Shown: positions 17,814 to 28,752 of the stretch, piece by piece
How the letters are laid out: every line of letters begins with the position of its first letter
Numbering within the stretch: the stretch's first letter is position 1
Assembly (NCBI GenBank): GCA_022447275.1
Contig: JAKVBK010000030.1
Span: forward strand, 1 to 36,745
Source: Oceanicola sp.
GTDB taxonomy: Bacteria; Pseudomonadota; Alphaproteobacteria; Rhodobacterales; Rhodobacteraceae
DNA: 36,745 nucleotides
Direction: 5' to 3'
The notes under the pieces: generated by a model
What the model was told of the DNA's origin: nothing
Databases searched by the model: none
The model's input: only the letters and a program-made list of their open reading frames with translations
Position numbers and translations under genes: made by a program

Positions 17814-20100
17814 TGGCGTCCGCTTGCATCATCGACCACATGCGCGCGGGCGTGAACGGCATGTCGACCTTGCGCACTCCGGTCTCCCACACTGCGTCCA
17901 AGACGCCATTGGCAACTGCCGCCAGCGCACCCACTGTGCCCGCCTCACCACAGCCCTTCATGCCCATGGGGTTGGTTTTTGTTGGAACCGGCTCGGTGTA
18001 GAAAGCAATCATGGGAATATCATCGGCCCTGGGCATCCCATAGTCCATGAACGAGGCCGTGAGCAGCTGCCCATCCTCGTCGTAGACAACATGTTCGGTC
18101 AGCGCTTGGCCGATGCCTTGGGCGATGCCGCCATGGATTTGGCCTTCCACCAGCGTCGGGTGCACCAGATTTCCGAAATCATCCGTCACCGTGTACTTCG
18201 CAACAGAGACTTCGCCCGTCTCAGCATCGATCTCAACTTCAGCCACATGAGCGCCATTGGGGAAGCTGCGCGCATCCAGCGTGATCCGCGACTCGTGGCG
18301 CAACAGATCCTCACGGCCTTTGGCACGGGCCATTTCCGCGACAGTCAGCAGATCAGGCGTTTGGTTTGAACCGCTGACACGGTAGCGATCCCCTTCCCAA
18401 GTCACGTCAGGCTCCGCCACGCCCAATTCCTCCGCGAGGAAGGGAACAAACGCTTTGACCATCACCTGCACGGTCGACAACGTCGCCGTGTTCTGAACCG
18501 TCACAGAGCGCGAACCGCCTGTACCACCACCATTTGCGATGCGATCACTATCACCTTGGATGACGGTGATCTTATCGTAATCAATGCCGGATTGATCTGA
18601 GAGGAACTGGGCATAAACGGTTTCATGGCCCTGCCCATTCGACTGCGTTCCAACGAACAGCAGCGCGCCGCCATCCTCTGTGAACTCAACCGCTGCACTT
18701 TCCGACGGATCACCCAAGATCGACTCGATGTAATAGCATGTCCCAAGGCCACGCAGCTTACCGCGCGCGGCACTGTCCGCTTTGCGTGCGGCAAAGCCTG
18801 CAACATCAGCCTCATCCTCTATACGCTTGAGAACCTTTCTAAAATCTCCACAGTCGTAGGTGACATTGGCAGGTGTCGTATAGGGGAACGCATCCACGTT
18901 GATAAAGTTCTTACGGCGCAGTTCCATGGGCGATACGCCCAATTCACGCGCGGCGTAATCAATCATGCGCTCCAACACGTAGATGGCCTCAGGCCGACCC
19001 GCGCCGCGATAGGCATCGACCGGTGTCGTATTGGTGAAAAAGCCCTCTACGCCCAGATAAGCTGTCTGGATGTCGTAGGTGCCGCAGAACACTTTTGAGA
19101 ACAGATCAGTTTGTATAAACTGAGCAAATTCAGAGTTATATGCGCCAATGTTACAGCGCGTTTTCACGCTGTACGCTGTGATTTTGTGATCGGCGTCAAA
19201 GCCCAGTTCGCACTCTGAGACGAGATCACGCCCAGCATTGTCCGACAACATCGACTCGCTGCGATCTGCGAACCAGCGCACGGGGCGGCCACAGGCACGC
19301 GCCGCGAAGGCCACCGCATAGTATTCAGGATAGGAGAAGCCCTTCATGCCAAAGCCGCCGCCCACATCGGGGTTGGTGATCCGGACCATCGCCTTATCGA
19401 TGCCAAAGAAGCGGGTCATCGCACGCTTCAAACCCCAAACACCTTGCCCCCCGAAACACACGTGCAGTCGGCCATCCTCGCCCCACTCGGCAAAGGCGCC
19501 GCGCGCTTCCATCGAATTCACGATGATGCGGTTGTCATCGATGCTCAGCTTGATGCGATGGGCCGAGGCCGCCAGCGTCGCCTCAGTTGCTGCGGCATCA
19601 CCCAGGCCATAGTCGAACGCAAGATTTTCGGGCGCATTGTCATGCAACGCCGCGCCGCCCTTCGCCAAATCGACATGGGCGCCCAGCTCTTCATAGTCGA
19701 ACTCGATCAGTTCAGCGGCGTCTTTTGCCAGAGCAAGGCTTTCCGCCACCACAATCGCCACGGTTTCACCCACAAAGCGCACGCGATCCTTGGCGAGCAC
19801 CGGGCGTTTGGTTTCCGCGCCCTTCGTCCCGTCGCGATTGCTGACGACAGAGGCCGGAATATTGTTGTCGACTTGCCCTGCCTCGAGGGACGCCGCATCA
19901 AACACGCCATGCACCCCCTCAGCAGCGCGCGCATCCTCAAGCCCAAGCTGCGTGATACGCGCATGGGCCACCGGGCTCCTGAAAAAATAGGCGTGCAGCG
20001 CGCCTTGCGGAGCGATGTCATCCAAGTAACCGCCAGCCCCAGTCAGGAACCGGACATCTTCCCGCCGCTTGACGGATTGGCTTTCTCCAAATTTCTGCAT
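17800..20100 (-). CDS. xanthine dehydrogenase-family molybdopterin-binding subunit, form II CoxL-like
   Basis: A 766-residue large subunit of the molybdenum hydroxylases. The active-site loop is AYRGAGR (363-369), the signature of form II CO-dehydrogenase-like proteins rather than AYRCSFR of true CO dehydrogenase (form I). GGGFGMKG (247-254) and the C-terminal [13 protein letters not shown] with its catalytic Glu are present. Such enzymes hydroxylate aldehydes, purines or other carbon centres. The FAD (CoxM) and iron-sulfur (CoxS) subunits and maturation genes are absent from the window, so the partner subunits must be encoded elsewhere. Start 20100 has AGGGAGA upstream and the family-typical N terminus. 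It overlaps the DUF2235 start. Confidence 0.9.
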   Translation of the reverse strand: MQKFGESQSVKRREDVRFLTGAGGYLDDIAPQGALHAYFFRSPVAHARITQLGLEDARAAEGVHGVFDAASLEAGQVDNNIPASVVSNRDGTKGAETKRPVLAKDRVRFVGETVAIVVAESLALAKDAAELIEFDYEELGAHVDLAKGGAALHDNAPENLAFDYGLGDAAATEATLAASAHRIKLSIDDNRIIVNSMEARGAFAEWGEDGRLHVCFGGQGVWGLKRAMTRFFGIDKAMVRITNPDVGGGFGMKGFSYPEYYAVAFAARACGRPVRWFADRSESMLSDNAGRDLVSECELGFDADHKITAYSVKTRCNIGAYNSEFAQFIQTDLFSKVFCGTYDIQTAYLGVEGFFTNTTPVDAYRGAGRPEAIYVLERMIDYAARELGVSPMELRRKNFINVDAFPYTTPANVTYDCGDFRKVLKRIEDEADVAGFAARKADSAARGKLRGLGTCYYIESILGDPSESAAVEFTEDGGALLFVGTQSNGQGHETVYAQFLSDQSGIDYDKITVIQGDSDRIANGGGTGGSRSVTVQNTATLSTVQVMVKAFVPFLAEELGVAEPDVTWEGDRYRVSGSNQTPDLLTVAEMARAKGREDLLRHESRITLDARSFPNGAHVAEVEIDAETGEVSVAKYTVTDDFGNLVHPTLVEGQIHGGIAQGIGQALTEHVVYDEDGQLLTASFMDYGMPRADDIPMIAFYTEPVPTKTNPMGMKGCGEAGTVGALAAVANGVLDAVWETGVRKVDMPFTPARMWSMMQADAIAAE

Positions 20101-20245
20101 CTCGGATCTCCCTCGATCTGCTTTGGGCAGAGACTATGGCCCAAAGCCGCAGTGTCCAGACGAAAGGCACCTTTGCGCCCCTTCCACTTCGTCGCTGCCT
20201 TGTTTAGAGGAGGCGCAGGCGCAGTCCCTGTTCAGGAGCGACACG

Positions 20246-23140
20246 ATGTCGATGGAAAAAACCTTCAATGCCAAAGAAGCCGAGGCCCGCTTGCTTGCAG
20301 CCTGGGAGGCAGCGAATGCGTTCGCAGCCGGTGCAAACGCAAAGCCGGGTGCAGACAGTTTTTCGATCGTGATTCCCCCGCCAAATGTGACGGGCTCTCT
20401 GCACATGGGGCACGCATTCAACAACACCTTGCAGGATATCCTGATCCGTTGGCACAGAATGCGCGGCTTTGACACGCTGTGGCAGCCAGGCACGGATCAC
20501 GCCGGCATCGCCACCCAGATGGTGACCGAGCGTGACATGGCCGCCAAGGGAGAGCCCTCGCGCACTGAAATGGGCCGCGAGAAGTTCCTGGAACGCGTCT
20601 GGCAGCAAAAGAAGAATTCGCGCGGCACCATCATTGGTCAGCTCAAGCGGCTGGGGGCATCGTGCGATTGGTCCCGCGAGGCCTTCACCATGGGCGGCGC
20701 GCCCGGTGATCCGGATCCGACCGAACAGAACTTCCACGATGCTGTCATCAAAGTGTTCGTGGACATGTACAACAAGGGGCTAATTTACCGCGGCAAGCGC
20801 CTCGTGAATTGGGATCCCCATTTCGAAACCGCGATCTCTGACCTCGAAGTCGAGAATATCGAAGTCGACGGGCACATGTGGCACTTCAAGTACCCGCTCG
20901 CAGATGGTCAGACCTATGAATACGTCGAGAAAGACGAAGACGGGAACGTCACCCTGCGCGAGACCCGCGATTATATTTCCATTGCCACAACCCGGCCGGA
21001 GACGATGCTGGGCGATGGGGCTGTCGCCGTACACCCCTCAGATGAACGTTACGCGCCAATCGTAGGAAAACTCTGCGAAATTCCCGTTGGCCCGAAGGAG
21101 CATCGACGGCTGATCCCGATCATCACGGATGAATACCCGGATCCGGAATTCGGCTCTGGGGCCGTGAAAATCACCGGCGCCCACGATTTTAACGACTATG
21201 CAGTCGCCCAACGCGGCAGCATTCCTTGTTATCGTTTGATGGACACCAAAGGCACTTTGCGCGCAGACGGCGCCCCCCACGCGGATGCGGCAGCGATTGC
21301 CATGGCCGTGGCCAAGGGCACGCAGACGCTGACCGAAGCAGAAGTTGATGCGGTTAATCTGGTCCCGGATGACCTGCGCGGGCTGGACAGGTTTGAGGCC
21401 CGCAAACAGGTCATCCAGCAGATCACGGATGAAGGGCTGGCCGTCACCATCGTCGAAGAGACCGAAGATGAAGACGGCGTGAAGAGCACACGCCAAGTGC
21501 CTTTTGTTGAAAAGAAAAAGATCATGCAGCCCTTTGGCGACCGCTCCAAGGTCGTCATCGAGCCGATGCTGACAGACCAATGGTTCGTCGACACCGACAA
21601 GATCGTTGGACCAGCTATCGACGCAGTCAAATCCGGCGAAGTGCAGATTCTGCCCGAGCAGGATAAGAAGGTCTATTTCCACTGGCTAGAGAACATCGAG
21701 CCCTGGTGCATTTCACGCCAGCTTTGGTGGGGGCACCAAATCCCGGTTTGGTATGATGCAGACGGGGGCATGTACTGTGCCACGTCAGAGGCAGAAGCAA
21801 CGGCCCAAGCCGGTGGCAAGCCGCTCACCCGTGATCCGGATGTGCTTGATACGTGGTTCTCTTCGGGGCTGTGGCCGATCGGCACCCTGGGCTGGCCCGA
21901 AGACACCGCTGAAATGGCAAAGTATTTCCCGACCAACGTCCTTGTGACAGGCTTTGACATCATCTTCTTCTGGGTCGCCCGGATGATGATGATGCAATAC
22001 GCCGTGGTGGGCCAAAAACCGTTCAGCACCGTTTATGTCCACGCCCTCGTCCGTGACGAGAAGGGCAAGAAGATGTCCAAGTCGCTGGGCAATGTGCTCG
22101 ATCCGCTGGAGTTGATCGATGAATACGGCGCGGATGCGGTTCGCTTCACCCTGACAGCGATGGCTGCGATGGGCCGAGACTTGAAGCTGAGCACGCAACG
22201 CATTGCTGGCTATCGAAATTTTGGCACAAAGCTCTGGAATGCCTGCCGGTTTGCAGAGATGAACGAGGTATTCGCCACAGAGCCGACAGATGCGCTGCCG
22301 CAGCCCGAGGCGCGGGTAAACCGGTGGATTGTGGGTGAAACCGCGCGCGTGCGCGAAGAGGTTGACGTCGCGCTGAGCGCCTATCGCTTCAATGACGCAG
22401 CCAATGCTCTTTACGCCTTTGTCTGGGGCAAGGTCTGCGATTGGTATGTCGAATTCTCCAAGCCCCTGTTGCAGGGCGATGATGCTGCAGCCGCCGCTGA
22501 AACGCGCGCAACAATGCGTTGGGTGCTGGAACAATGCATGATCCTGCTGCATCCCATGATGCCCTTCGTCACCGAAGAGCTGTGGGGCACACTGTCTGGC
22601 CGCGAAACAATGGCGGTTCACGCAGAGTGGCCAACCTACGGCGCCGAACTGCTGGATGCAGACGCTGATGCGGAAATGAATTGGGTCATCGATCTGATCG
22701 ATGCGGTCCGATCCGCCCGCGCGCAAATGCACGTGCCAGCCGGTATCTACGTGCCGCTTGTTGCCACCGAAATCACCCAAGAGGCCCGCACGGCTTGGGC
22801 CAACAACGAGGGTCTGATCAAACGCCTTGCCCGGATTGCTGATCTGACAGAGGCCGCAGAGATGCCCAAAGGCTGCGCGACAGTCACCTTGCGGGGAGCG
22901 TCCTTCGGCATCCCGCTCGAGGGCATCATTGATGTCGCAGAAGAACGGGCGCGGCTCGAGAAAAGCCTCGGCAAGCTGGAGAAAGAGCTCAAATCTCTGT
23001 CCGGTCGCCTGAACAACCCCAAATTCGTGGCCTCCGCGCCCGAAGAGGTGGTGCAGGAAAATCGCGATCGCCTCACAGAAGGCGGCGATGAAGCCGCGCG
23101 CCTGCGCGATGCTTTGGCCCGTCTGTCTGAGCTGGGCTGA
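20246..23140 (+). CDS. valS: valine--tRNA ligase
   Basis: A 964-residue class I aminoacyl-tRNA synthetase that charges tRNA-Val. It shows the HIGH motif as HMGH (53-56) in [14 protein letters not shown], the editing domain, the KMSKS motif (609-613), the anticodon-binding region, and a C-terminal coiled coil ([19 protein letters not shown], near 910-930) typical of ValRS. ATG 20246 has an AGGAG site and fits the family N terminus; the frame is open to 20069 but that part is antisense to the CoxL-like start. thrS follows on the same strand after 141 bases. No alphaproteobacterial leader such as a T-box is seen. Confidence 0.98.
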   Translation: MSMEKTFNAKEAEARLLAAWEAANAFAAGANAKPGADSFSIVIPPPNVTGSLHMGHAFNNTLQDILIRWHRMRGFDTLWQPGTDHAGIATQMVTERDMAAKGEPSRTEMGREKFLERVWQQKKNSRGTIIGQLKRLGASCDWSREAFTMGGAPGDPDPTEQNFHDAVIKVFVDMYNKGLIYRGKRLVNWDPHFETAISDLEVENIEVDGHMWHFKYPLADGQTYEYVEKDEDGNVTLRETRDYISIATTRPETMLGDGAVAVHPSDERYAPIVGKLCEIPVGPKEHRRLIPIITDEYPDPEFGSGAVKITGAHDFNDYAVAQRGSIPCYRLMDTKGTLRADGAPHADAAAIAMAVAKGTQTLTEAEVDAVNLVPDDLRGLDRFEARKQVIQQITDEGLAVTIVEETEDEDGVKSTRQVPFVEKKKIMQPFGDRSKVVIEPMLTDQWFVDTDKIVGPAIDAVKSGEVQILPEQDKKVYFHWLENIEPWCISRQLWWGHQIPVWYDADGGMYCATSEAEATAQAGGKPLTRDPDVLDTWFSSGLWPIGTLGWPEDTAEMAKYFPTNVLVTGFDIIFFWVARMMMMQYAVVGQKPFSTVYVHALVRDEKGKKMSKSLGNVLDPLELIDEYGADAVRFTLTAMAAMGRDLKLSTQRIAGYRNFGTKLWNACRFAEMNEVFATEPTDALPQPEARVNRWIVGETARVREEVDVALSAYRFNDAANALYAFVWGKVCDWYVEFSKPLLQGDDAAAAAETRATMRWVLEQCMILLHPMMPFVTEELWGTLSGRETMAVHAEWPTYGAELLDADADAEMNWVIDLIDAVRSARAQMHVPAGIYVPLVATEITQEARTAWANNEGLIKRLARIADLTEAAEMPKGCATVTLRGASFGIPLEGIIDVAEERARLEKSLGKLEKELKSLSGRLNNPKFVASAPEEVVQENRDRLTEGGDEAARLRDALARLSELG

Positions 23141-23172
23141 CCGCAAACGCGGTCTCCAAAACGCACATGCCG

Positions 23173-23208
23173 CCCGCCCCGTCGTCACACCGGTTGACAC
23201 GGGGCGGG
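23173..23208. terminator. GC-rich hairpin between valS and thrS
   Basis: A perfect 10-base stem (23173-23182 with 23199-23208) with a 16-base loop. It has no following T run, so it may be a weak or rho-assisted terminator, or an mRNA structure, rather than a strong terminator. Confidence 0.45.
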
Positions 23209-23281
23209 GCATACCCCACATGGCATCTACCAAATTGCAACCGGGCGTTTCGTGGGCGCCAAACCGACAAGGAGGCCGATC

Positions 23282-25216
23282 ATGGGCCAAATCACGCTGA
23301 CCTTCCCTGACGGGGCCGAAAAACAGGCCGAGGCAGGGATCACCCCCGCCCAGATCGCCGAAGGTATTTCCAAGTCACTTGCGAAAAAAGCCATCTCAGC
23401 TCAGGTCAATGGCCAGCATTGGGATTTGCAATGGCCGATCGAAAGCGATGCTCAGATCGCGATCAACACCATGAAGGACGAAGGCCCAGCACTGGAACTG
23501 ATCCGGCACGACCTCGCCCATATTATGGCCCGCGCTGTTCAGGAAATCTGGCCCGACGTCAAAGTCACCATCGGCCCGGTGATCGAGAATGGCTGGTATT
23601 ACGACTTTGACCGCGCTGAACCCTTCACGCCGGAAGATCTGGGCCTGATCGAAGAGCGCATGCGCAAGATCATCGCCGCGCGGGACCCCGTGCGCACCGA
23701 AGTGTGGGAACGCGCGCGCGCAATTGCCCATTACGAAGCCAATAATGAACCCTACAAGGTTGAGCTGATCGATTCGATCCCGGGCGATGAGCCGCTGCGC
23801 ATGTATTGGCACGGAGATTGGCAGGACCTCTGCCGCGGCCCGCACCTTCAACACACCGGCCAAGTCCCCGGCGATGCCTTCAAGCTGATGTCTGTGGCAG
23901 GGGCCTATTGGCGCGGCGACAGCGACCGGGCCATGCTCCAACGGATCTATGGCGTTGCTTTCCAGAACAAGGATGGTCTGAAAAAGCACCTCCACATGCT
24001 CGAGGAAGCTGCCAAGCGCGATCACCGCAAACTCGGCCGCGAAATGGACCTCTTCCACTTTGAGGAAGTCGCCCCTGGCTCTGTCTTCTGGCATCAGCAC
24101 GGCTGGCGTCTCTTCCAGACACTGATCGCCTATATGCGGCGGCGTCAGGAGGCTGCGGGCTATCAGGAAGTGAATTCACCGGACATCATGGACCGGGGCC
24201 TGTGGGAAACGTCTGGTCACTGGCAGAACTACCGCGAAAACATGTTCCAGGCAGAAACGCAGGATGATCGCGAATACGCGCTCAAGCCGATGAACTGCCC
24301 CGGTCACATGCTGATCTATAATCAGGGGATCAAGTCCTACCGGGATCTGCCGGTCAAGCTGGCAGAGTTTGGCAAGGTACACCGCTATGAACCCTCCGGG
24401 GCGCTCCATGGGCTGCTGCGTGTGCGCAGCTTCACCCAGGATGACGCGCATATCTATTGCACGCCCGAGCAGCTGACCGAGGAGTGCCTCAAGGTCAACG
24501 ATCTGATCCTGTCGATCTACAGCGATTTCGGCTTTGACGATGTCCATGTGAAGCTCTCCACGCGCCCCGAAAACCGGATCGGCAGCGATGAAAGCTGGGA
24601 CAAGTCAGAAGATGCTTTGCGCACGGCACTGGATCAGGCGGGTATGAGCTACACGATCTTCGAAGGTGAAGGCGCGTTTTATGGGCCTAAGCTGGAATAC
24701 GTGCTGCGCGACGCCATTGGCCGTGACTGGCAGTGCGGCACCTTGCAGGTGGACTTCAACCTGCCCGAGCGCTTCAAAACGACGTACACTGCCGCCTCAG
24801 GCGAACGTTTGGCGCCAGTGATGCTGCACAGAGCGCTGTTTGGCTCGCTGGAGCGGTTCACGGGTATCCTGATCGAACAGCATGCGGGTAAACTGCCCTT
24901 CTGGCTGGCACCACGGCAGGTGGTGGTTGCCTCGATCGTGTCTGACGCGGATGATTTTGTGCACGAGGCCGTTGCCCAGCTTAAGAAAGCCGGCATTCAG
25001 GCCGAGGCCGACATCCGCAACGAGAAGATCAATTATAAAGTTCGCGAGCATTCCCTCGCCAAAGTGCCCGTGATTCTGGCGGTTGGCGCACGCGAAGTCG
25101 AAGACCGGACTGTGACTGTGCGTCGACTGGGCGAGAAACAAACACAGGTGCTGCCGCTGGACGAAGTGATCGAGACACTGCGCGCCGAAGCAACGCCGCC
25201 CGACTTGCGCTCCTAA
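23282..25216 (+). CDS. thrS: threonine--tRNA ligase
   Basis: A 644-residue class II synthetase charging tRNA-Thr. Order: TGS domain at the N terminus, editing domain (residues 60-225) with [11 protein letters not shown], then the class II core. The zinc-site Cys339 lies in MNCPGHM (C334 in E. coli), with its His partners in the core. Motif 2 is near [31 protein letters not shown], and the anticodon-binding domain is C-terminal. The ATG at 23282 has AAGGAGG seven bases before. A hairpin terminator follows. Confidence 0.98.
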   Translation: MGQITLTFPDGAEKQAEAGITPAQIAEGISKSLAKKAISAQVNGQHWDLQWPIESDAQIAINTMKDEGPALELIRHDLAHIMARAVQEIWPDVKVTIGPVIENGWYYDFDRAEPFTPEDLGLIEERMRKIIAARDPVRTEVWERARAIAHYEANNEPYKVELIDSIPGDEPLRMYWHGDWQDLCRGPHLQHTGQVPGDAFKLMSVAGAYWRGDSDRAMLQRIYGVAFQNKDGLKKHLHMLEEAAKRDHRKLGREMDLFHFEEVAPGSVFWHQHGWRLFQTLIAYMRRRQEAAGYQEVNSPDIMDRGLWETSGHWQNYRENMFQAETQDDREYALKPMNCPGHMLIYNQGIKSYRDLPVKLAEFGKVHRYEPSGALHGLLRVRSFTQDDAHIYCTPEQLTEECLKVNDLILSIYSDFGFDDVHVKLSTRPENRIGSDESWDKSEDALRTALDQAGMSYTIFEGEGAFYGPKLEYVLRDAIGRDWQCGTLQVDFNLPERFKTTYTAASGERLAPVMLHRALFGSLERFTGILIEQHAGKLPFWLAPRQVVVASIVSDADDFVHEAVAQLKKAGIQAEADIRNEKINYKVREHSLAKVPVILAVGAREVEDRTVTVRRLGEKQTQVLPLDEVIETLRAEATPPDLRS

Positions 25217-25248
25217 AGCAACGCACCATATGCGCCAAAGCTCTAAGC

Positions 25249-25276
25249 GGGGCCTGGATCACCTGATCCAGGCCCC
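25249..25276 (+). terminator. thrS terminator hairpin
   Basis: The arms GGGGCCTGGATCA and TGATCCAGGCCCC form a perfect stem 33 bases after the thrS stop, with a short loop. The following bases (GATTGC) are only weakly T-rich. Confidence 0.65.
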
Positions 25277-25531
25277 GATTGCGTATGGGCAGCCCACGCA
25301 GGCGAACCCACCGCATGAGGGTTGCACAGCACGCTTGAGGGCCAAGAAATGTTTCAATCCGCGTTTCAGTGCAATTTTGGATTGTTACAAACTGAATAAT
25401 TCTCAGGCTCAAAATGCTGTTTTCCGATCAGGTTGGCCACGCAGATGAAACATACTGCGCTGCAGAAATTGACCCAAGGGCAAGCTGGCTGTCAGATTTT
25501 TAAGGGGCTTGAGCGGGTCAAATCACGACTA

Positions 25532-25623
25532 TGCGAGGGAGCCTCGCGTTCACTCACCCGTGCCTCACGCGCCTGTTGAATGCCACTGCATGCAAAGCCG
25601 CGCATTGTTGCTGCGAGGGAGCC
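25532..25623 (+). repeat. direct repeat and hairpin in the bufA leader
   Basis: TGCGAGGGAGCC occurs at 25532-25543 and again at 25612-25623, exactly 80 bases apart. The first copy is part of a perfect hairpin GCGAGG-GAG-CCTCGC (25533-25547); the second is 44 bases upstream of the bufA start and lacks that pairing. The repeat could be a regulator site or the remains of a local duplication. Confidence 0.5.
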
Positions 25624-25667
25624 ACTCTGGCGCCTCTTTCAAAAACACACTGACGGGAACACATATT

Positions 25668-25973
25668 ATGTCCACAACCATCAAAACCCTCGCCGTTGCC
25701 AGCGCAGTTGCCGCGGCCCTGACCACCGTCGCATCCGCCCCTGTGCATGCAATGGACAAAGAGAAGTGCTTTGGCGTTTCACTGGCCGGCGAAAACGACT
25801 GCGCCGCAGGCCCCGGCACAACGTGTGCCGGTTCCTCCACCGTTGATTACCAAGGCAATGCCTGGACGCTCGTGGATGCCGGCACCTGCGCCGATATCGA
25901 ACTGCCCGCCACGGCAGATGGCACACCGCGCATGGGTTCACTGGAAGCGCTGGAGCGTGACCTGCCCGCATAA
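25668..25973 (+). CDS. bufA: bufferin-1-type RiPP precursor (DUF2282)
   Basis: A 101-residue precursor of the BufA/DUF2282 family. A signal peptide (1 to about 28, cleaved after PVHA) is followed by a short domain with four cysteines, Cys34, Cys45, Cys53 and Cys74, in [23 protein letters not shown] and the later DAGTC. In described bufferins, MNIO enzymes convert Cys to thiooxazole-type residues that bind copper, and the peptide is exported, so the same is expected here. The ATG at 25668 opens the signal; the frame extends to 25509 without it. The tail [11 protein letters not shown] is typical of the family. It leads a four-gene operon. Confidence 0.85.
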   Translation: MSTTIKTLAVASAVAAALTTVASAPVHAMDKEKCFGVSLAGENDCAAGPGTTCAGSSTVDYQGNAWTLVDAGTCADIELPATADGTPRMGSLEALERDLPA

Positions 25974-25985
25974 GCAACACACTTC

Positions 25986-26010
25986 GGTGGCGGCCAGTTT
26001 GGCTGCCACC
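25986..26010 (+). terminator. hairpin between bufA and bufB, likely attenuator
   Basis: An 11-base stem (25986-25996 with 26000-26010, one G-U pair) with a GTT loop, starting 13 bases after the bufA stop and followed by TTCCCTTCCC. It is placed to end or stabilise a short bufA-only transcript. Confidence 0.6.
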
Positions 26011-26043
26011 TTCCCTTCCCACATTTCATCCGCGTGAAGAACC

Positions 26044-26892
26044 ATGTTTGACTTTCAACACTTCGCCCTGCCCGCAGCCCCAGGCGTTGGCTACAAGCCC
26101 CAACATTTTTCGGAACTGATGGCAGACCCAGGCAGCGTGCGCTGGATCGAAATTCACGCGGAAAATTACATGGGTGACGGTGGCCGCCCGATCGCACAAT
26201 TGCGCGCCTTGGCGGACAGGTTCCCCATCTCTGTCCACGGTGTCGGCCTGTCAATCGGTGGCGAAGCGCCTCTCGACAAAGACCACCTTGCCCGCCTGAG
26301 AAAACTGATTGACTGGCTCAACCCGGCGTCTTTCTCAGAACACCTCGCCTGGTCTACCCACGACACTGGTTTTTTCAACGATCTGCTGCCCCTGCCCTAC
26401 ACCGAGGCAACCTTGCAAAGGGTCTGCGCGCATATCGATGAGGTGCAAGAAGCCCTTGGGCGCCAGATGTTGCTGGAAAACCCCTCAACCTACCTTGCCT
26501 TCGCCGAAACTCAGATGCCTGAGACCGATTTTTTGGCGCAGATCGCGGAACGCACCGGGTGCGGCCTGCTTCTTGATGTCAACAACGTGGCCGTTTCGGC
26601 CACCAATCAACAAACAGACCCGCGCGCGTATCTCGCAGCCTATCCCCTGCAGGCCGTCGGCGAAGTGCATCTTGGCGGCCATGATGAGCAGGTCGACACC
26701 TACGGGGCCCCCTTGCTGATCGACAGTCATAACAGCGAAGTCGCTCCCTCTGTTTGGGCGCTATACCAGGAGGTGATCGCCGCCATGGGGCCAACGCCTA
26801 CATTGATCGAATGGGATACGGACGTACCCGAATGGCCCATCCTCGAAGCAGAGGCCGCCCGCGCCGCAAGCGTGTTGGTGCCAGCATCATGA
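26044..26892 (+). CDS. bufB: MNIO-family bufferin-modifying enzyme (DUF692)
   Basis: A 282-residue TIM-barrel protein of the multinuclear non-heme iron oxidase family. The start GVGYKPQHF and the metal-site candidates match the DUF692 pattern: His65 (SVHGVG), Glu99/His100 (SEHLAW), Glu145/Asn146 (LENPS), Asp179 (LLDVNN), His209 and His213/Asp214 (HLGGHDEQ), Glu256 (LIEWDTD). It should oxidise cysteines of BufA using iron and oxygen, together with the partner protein. It follows bufA by 70 bases and overlaps bufC by four (ATGA). Confidence 0.92.
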   Translation: MFDFQHFALPAAPGVGYKPQHFSELMADPGSVRWIEIHAENYMGDGGRPIAQLRALADRFPISVHGVGLSIGGEAPLDKDHLARLRKLIDWLNPASFSEHLAWSTHDTGFFNDLLPLPYTEATLQRVCAHIDEVQEALGRQMLLENPSTYLAFAETQMPETDFLAQIAERTGCGLLLDVNNVAVSATNQQTDPRAYLAAYPLQAVGEVHLGGHDEQVDTYGAPLLIDSHNSEVAPSVWALYQEVIAAMGPTPTLIEWDTDVPEWPILEAEAARAASVLVPAS

Positions 26893-27665
26893 CGCCCTCA
26901 CACACAATCGCTGTTGATCAAACCCGCTTTGTCGAAGCCCTGTTTGATCCGGAACGCCCGGCACCGGAGGGCCTTGTCGATCCCCTCGGTCGACCGGCCG
27001 CCGCACGGTTCGATGTTTACCGGAACAATGTCATCGTCTCACTGACAAACGCACTCACAGAGGCTTTCCCAGCCGTTGCCGGGGTGTTGGGCGAAAGCAA
27101 CTTCCGCATTCTTGCACGGCGTTTTGTACATATGCACCCCCCCAAAACGCCGGTGATCGCGCTGTATGGCACAGAGTTTCCTGCATTTTTGGAAAGCTTC
27201 GAGCCAGTCGCCTCCTTGCCCTACCTGCCAGATGTTGCGCGGCTCGAAAGCGCCTTGCGCCACTCCTATCATGCGGCTGACAGCACGCCCGCCGATCTGA
27301 CGCAATTTGCTGAATTTGCGCCCGATCAAATTGCACAAACACGGCTGACTTTCGCAGCTCCGATTGCTCTGGTTTGCTCACCCTGGCCGATCTACGACAT
27401 ACGCCGATTCACCCTTGAAGGCGGTGCAAAGCCACAGATGGCGGCACAAGATGTGCTGATTACGCGCCCGGAATTTGATCCTGTCCTTCAGGTCTTGCCC
27501 GCTGGCGGGGCAACCTGGATCAAAGCCATGCAGACAGGCTGCACCATCGCCCATGCGGCGCAGGCGGCTGAAGCCGAAACACCTGATTTCGAGCTGTCCG
27601 CCACGCTGGGCCTTCTTGTTGCAGGCCATGCCATCACGCAGATCAATCCGCCTGAGGGCGACTGA
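26889..27665 (+). CDS. bufC: bufferin partner protein (DUF2063)
   Basis: A 258-residue protein of the DUF2063 family, which in buf operons is needed with BufB, probably by presenting the precursor. Visible signatures: [39 protein letters not shown] (about 40-78) and [15 protein letters not shown] 26889 overlaps the bufB stop by ATGA, so the two are translationally coupled. An upstream in-frame ATG at 26754 lies inside bufB and is not used. Confidence 0.9.
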   Translation: MTPSHTIAVDQTRFVEALFDPERPAPEGLVDPLGRPAAARFDVYRNNVIVSLTNALTEAFPAVAGVLGESNFRILARRFVHMHPPKTPVIALYGTEFPAFLESFEPVASLPYLPDVARLESALRHSYHAADSTPADLTQFAEFAPDQIAQTRLTFAAPIALVCSPWPIYDIRRFTLEGGAKPQMAAQDVLITRPEFDPVLQVLPAGGATWIKAMQTGCTIAHAAQAAEAETPDFELSATLGLLVAGHAITQINPPEGD

Positions 27666-27706
27666 AATTCCCCCATTCTCATCCCCATTAAGACCGGAGC
27701 CCTCCC

Positions 27707-28264
27707 ATGCAAGCCACCCTCACCCTGCCCGACCGCGCCCTCTCTCGCATTGATATCGCTTTGGGAGATCTCGTTCTTGGCACCAGTGCGCGGCTGGTTT
27801 TTGCTGGCGTTCTGTTCATGTATTACTGGAATTCCGCACTCACAAAGGTGGGCGACGGGGTGTTTGGCCTCTTCCAGCCCTCCGCATCCGCCTACATCCA
27901 AATTTTTCCCCAAGCGGTCGAAGCCGTGGGATATGACGTGAGCCAGTTGAGCATTGTTCATTGGGCTGTCGTCGTGGCCGGCACCTGGGCAGAGTTCCTC
28001 TTACCAGTCCTGTTGGTGATCGGCCTGTTCACCCGCCTCGCCGCGCTCGGTATGATCGGGTTTATCTTTGTTCAAAGCATCGTGGACATCACAGGCCACG
28101 GCGTTGCCGAAGCGGATATCGGCGCTTGGTTCGATGGTGCCTCAGGGGCCCTGATCATGGACCAGCGCGCATTCTGGGTATTTTTGCTGCTCTATCTCGT
28201 GTTCAAAGGCGGCGGCCCATTGTCCATGGATCGCCTGCTTCCCAATGCAAAAGACGTTGCCTAA
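27707..28264 (+). CDS. bufD: DoxX-family membrane protein
   Basis: A 185-residue inner-membrane protein with four to five hydrophobic helices, of the DoxX family often found as the last gene of bufferin-1 operons. Typical segments are SARLVFAGVLFMYYWNSALTKVGDG at the first helix and WAEFLLPVLLVIGLFTRLAALGMIGF in the middle. Its role in the operon is not settled; a redox or membrane function has been suggested for DoxX proteins. The ATG at 27707 has a GGAG upstream. It converges with the ArsC-like gene, overlapping by four bases. Confidence 0.88.
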   Translation: MQATLTLPDRALSRIDIALGDLVLGTSARLVFAGVLFMYYWNSALTKVGDGVFGLFQPSASAYIQIFPQAVEAVGYDVSQLSIVHWAVVVAGTWAEFLLPVLLVIGLFTRLAALGMIGFIFVQSIVDITGHGVAEADIGAWFDGASGALIMDQRAFWVFLLLYLVFKGGGPLSMDRLLPNAKDVA

Positions 28265-28593
28265 ACACCAAGCGCTGTTTTGACATCTGCCTTCCATCCC
28301 AGAAAAAGCGTTCCGTCATCGGTTTCAATGACGGGCCGCTTCATCAGAGCAGGGTGCGCCTCCAGAAGAGCGTTTGGCGACGCAGCGCGCGCAGTTTCGT
28401 CCAACGAGCGCCAAGTGGTTGACCGGGTATTCACAAGGGTGTCAGCACCAAAGGCCGCGAGAAACTGTGCGATCTTGTCTGCGCCCAAGGGATCTGCGCG
28501 TACGTCGTGAAACGTCACCTCGATCCCGTTTTCAGAAAGCGCCTTGATTGCCTTGCGGCAGGTGTCACAGGCCTTCAGTCCATAAAGCTTCAT
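28261..28593 (-). CDS. ArsC/Spx-family thioredoxin-fold protein
   Basis: A 110-residue protein with the thioredoxin-like fold of arsenate reductase/Spx/YffB. The N terminus MKLYGLKACDTCRKAIKAL carries Cys9-x-x-Cys12; HDVRADPLG and RPVIE are family landmarks. Most such short proteins are of unproven function and are not necessarily arsenate reductases, and no arsenic genes are near. Start 28593 gives the standard N terminus. Confidence 0.85.
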   Translation of the reverse strand: MKLYGLKACDTCRKAIKALSENGIEVTFHDVRADPLGADKIAQFLAAFGADTLVNTRSTTWRSLDETARAASPNALLEAHPALMKRPVIETDDGTLFLGWKADVKTALGV

Positions 28594-28752
28594 TATACGC
28601 CCCCATGATTGTCTTGCGGTGATGTGCTGAAATGCTTGTCTTTGCAAGGCATCGAACCATGTCTTTTGTCAGGAACCGGTTACTGACCGACCTCGATCAC
28701 AATAGGCATTCGGGGCACACGGCCCGAACAAGGTAACAGAAGGAGACGCGGC

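Larger units (their letters stand above)
25217..25667. other. leader and promoter region of the buf operon
   Basis: No gene is supported. The stretch holds the thrS terminator (25249-25276), an AT-rich part with candidate promoter character around 25370-25410, and the repeated 12-mer and hairpin described separately. I could not assign a sigma factor consensus or a copper-responsive box. Confidence 0.5.

Noticed and set aside
17800-20100. True CO dehydrogenase (form I CoxL)
   Set aside because: The active-site loop is AYRGAGR instead of AYRCSFR and the M and S subunits are missing.
23141-23281. T-box or tRNA-sensing leader before thrS
   Set aside because: No T-box sequence; only a simple GC-rich hairpin, and T-boxes are not expected in this lineage.
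21785-23290. Long open frame on the minus strand inside valS (501 codons)
   Set aside because: It is entirely antisense to the clear valS gene and reflects GC-rich third-position bias; the peptide shows no domain.
28261-28593. Arsenate resistance gene
   Set aside because: The ArsC-like fold alone is not evidence; no arsB, arsH or arsR is close, and short proteins of this type are often Spx/YffB-like.
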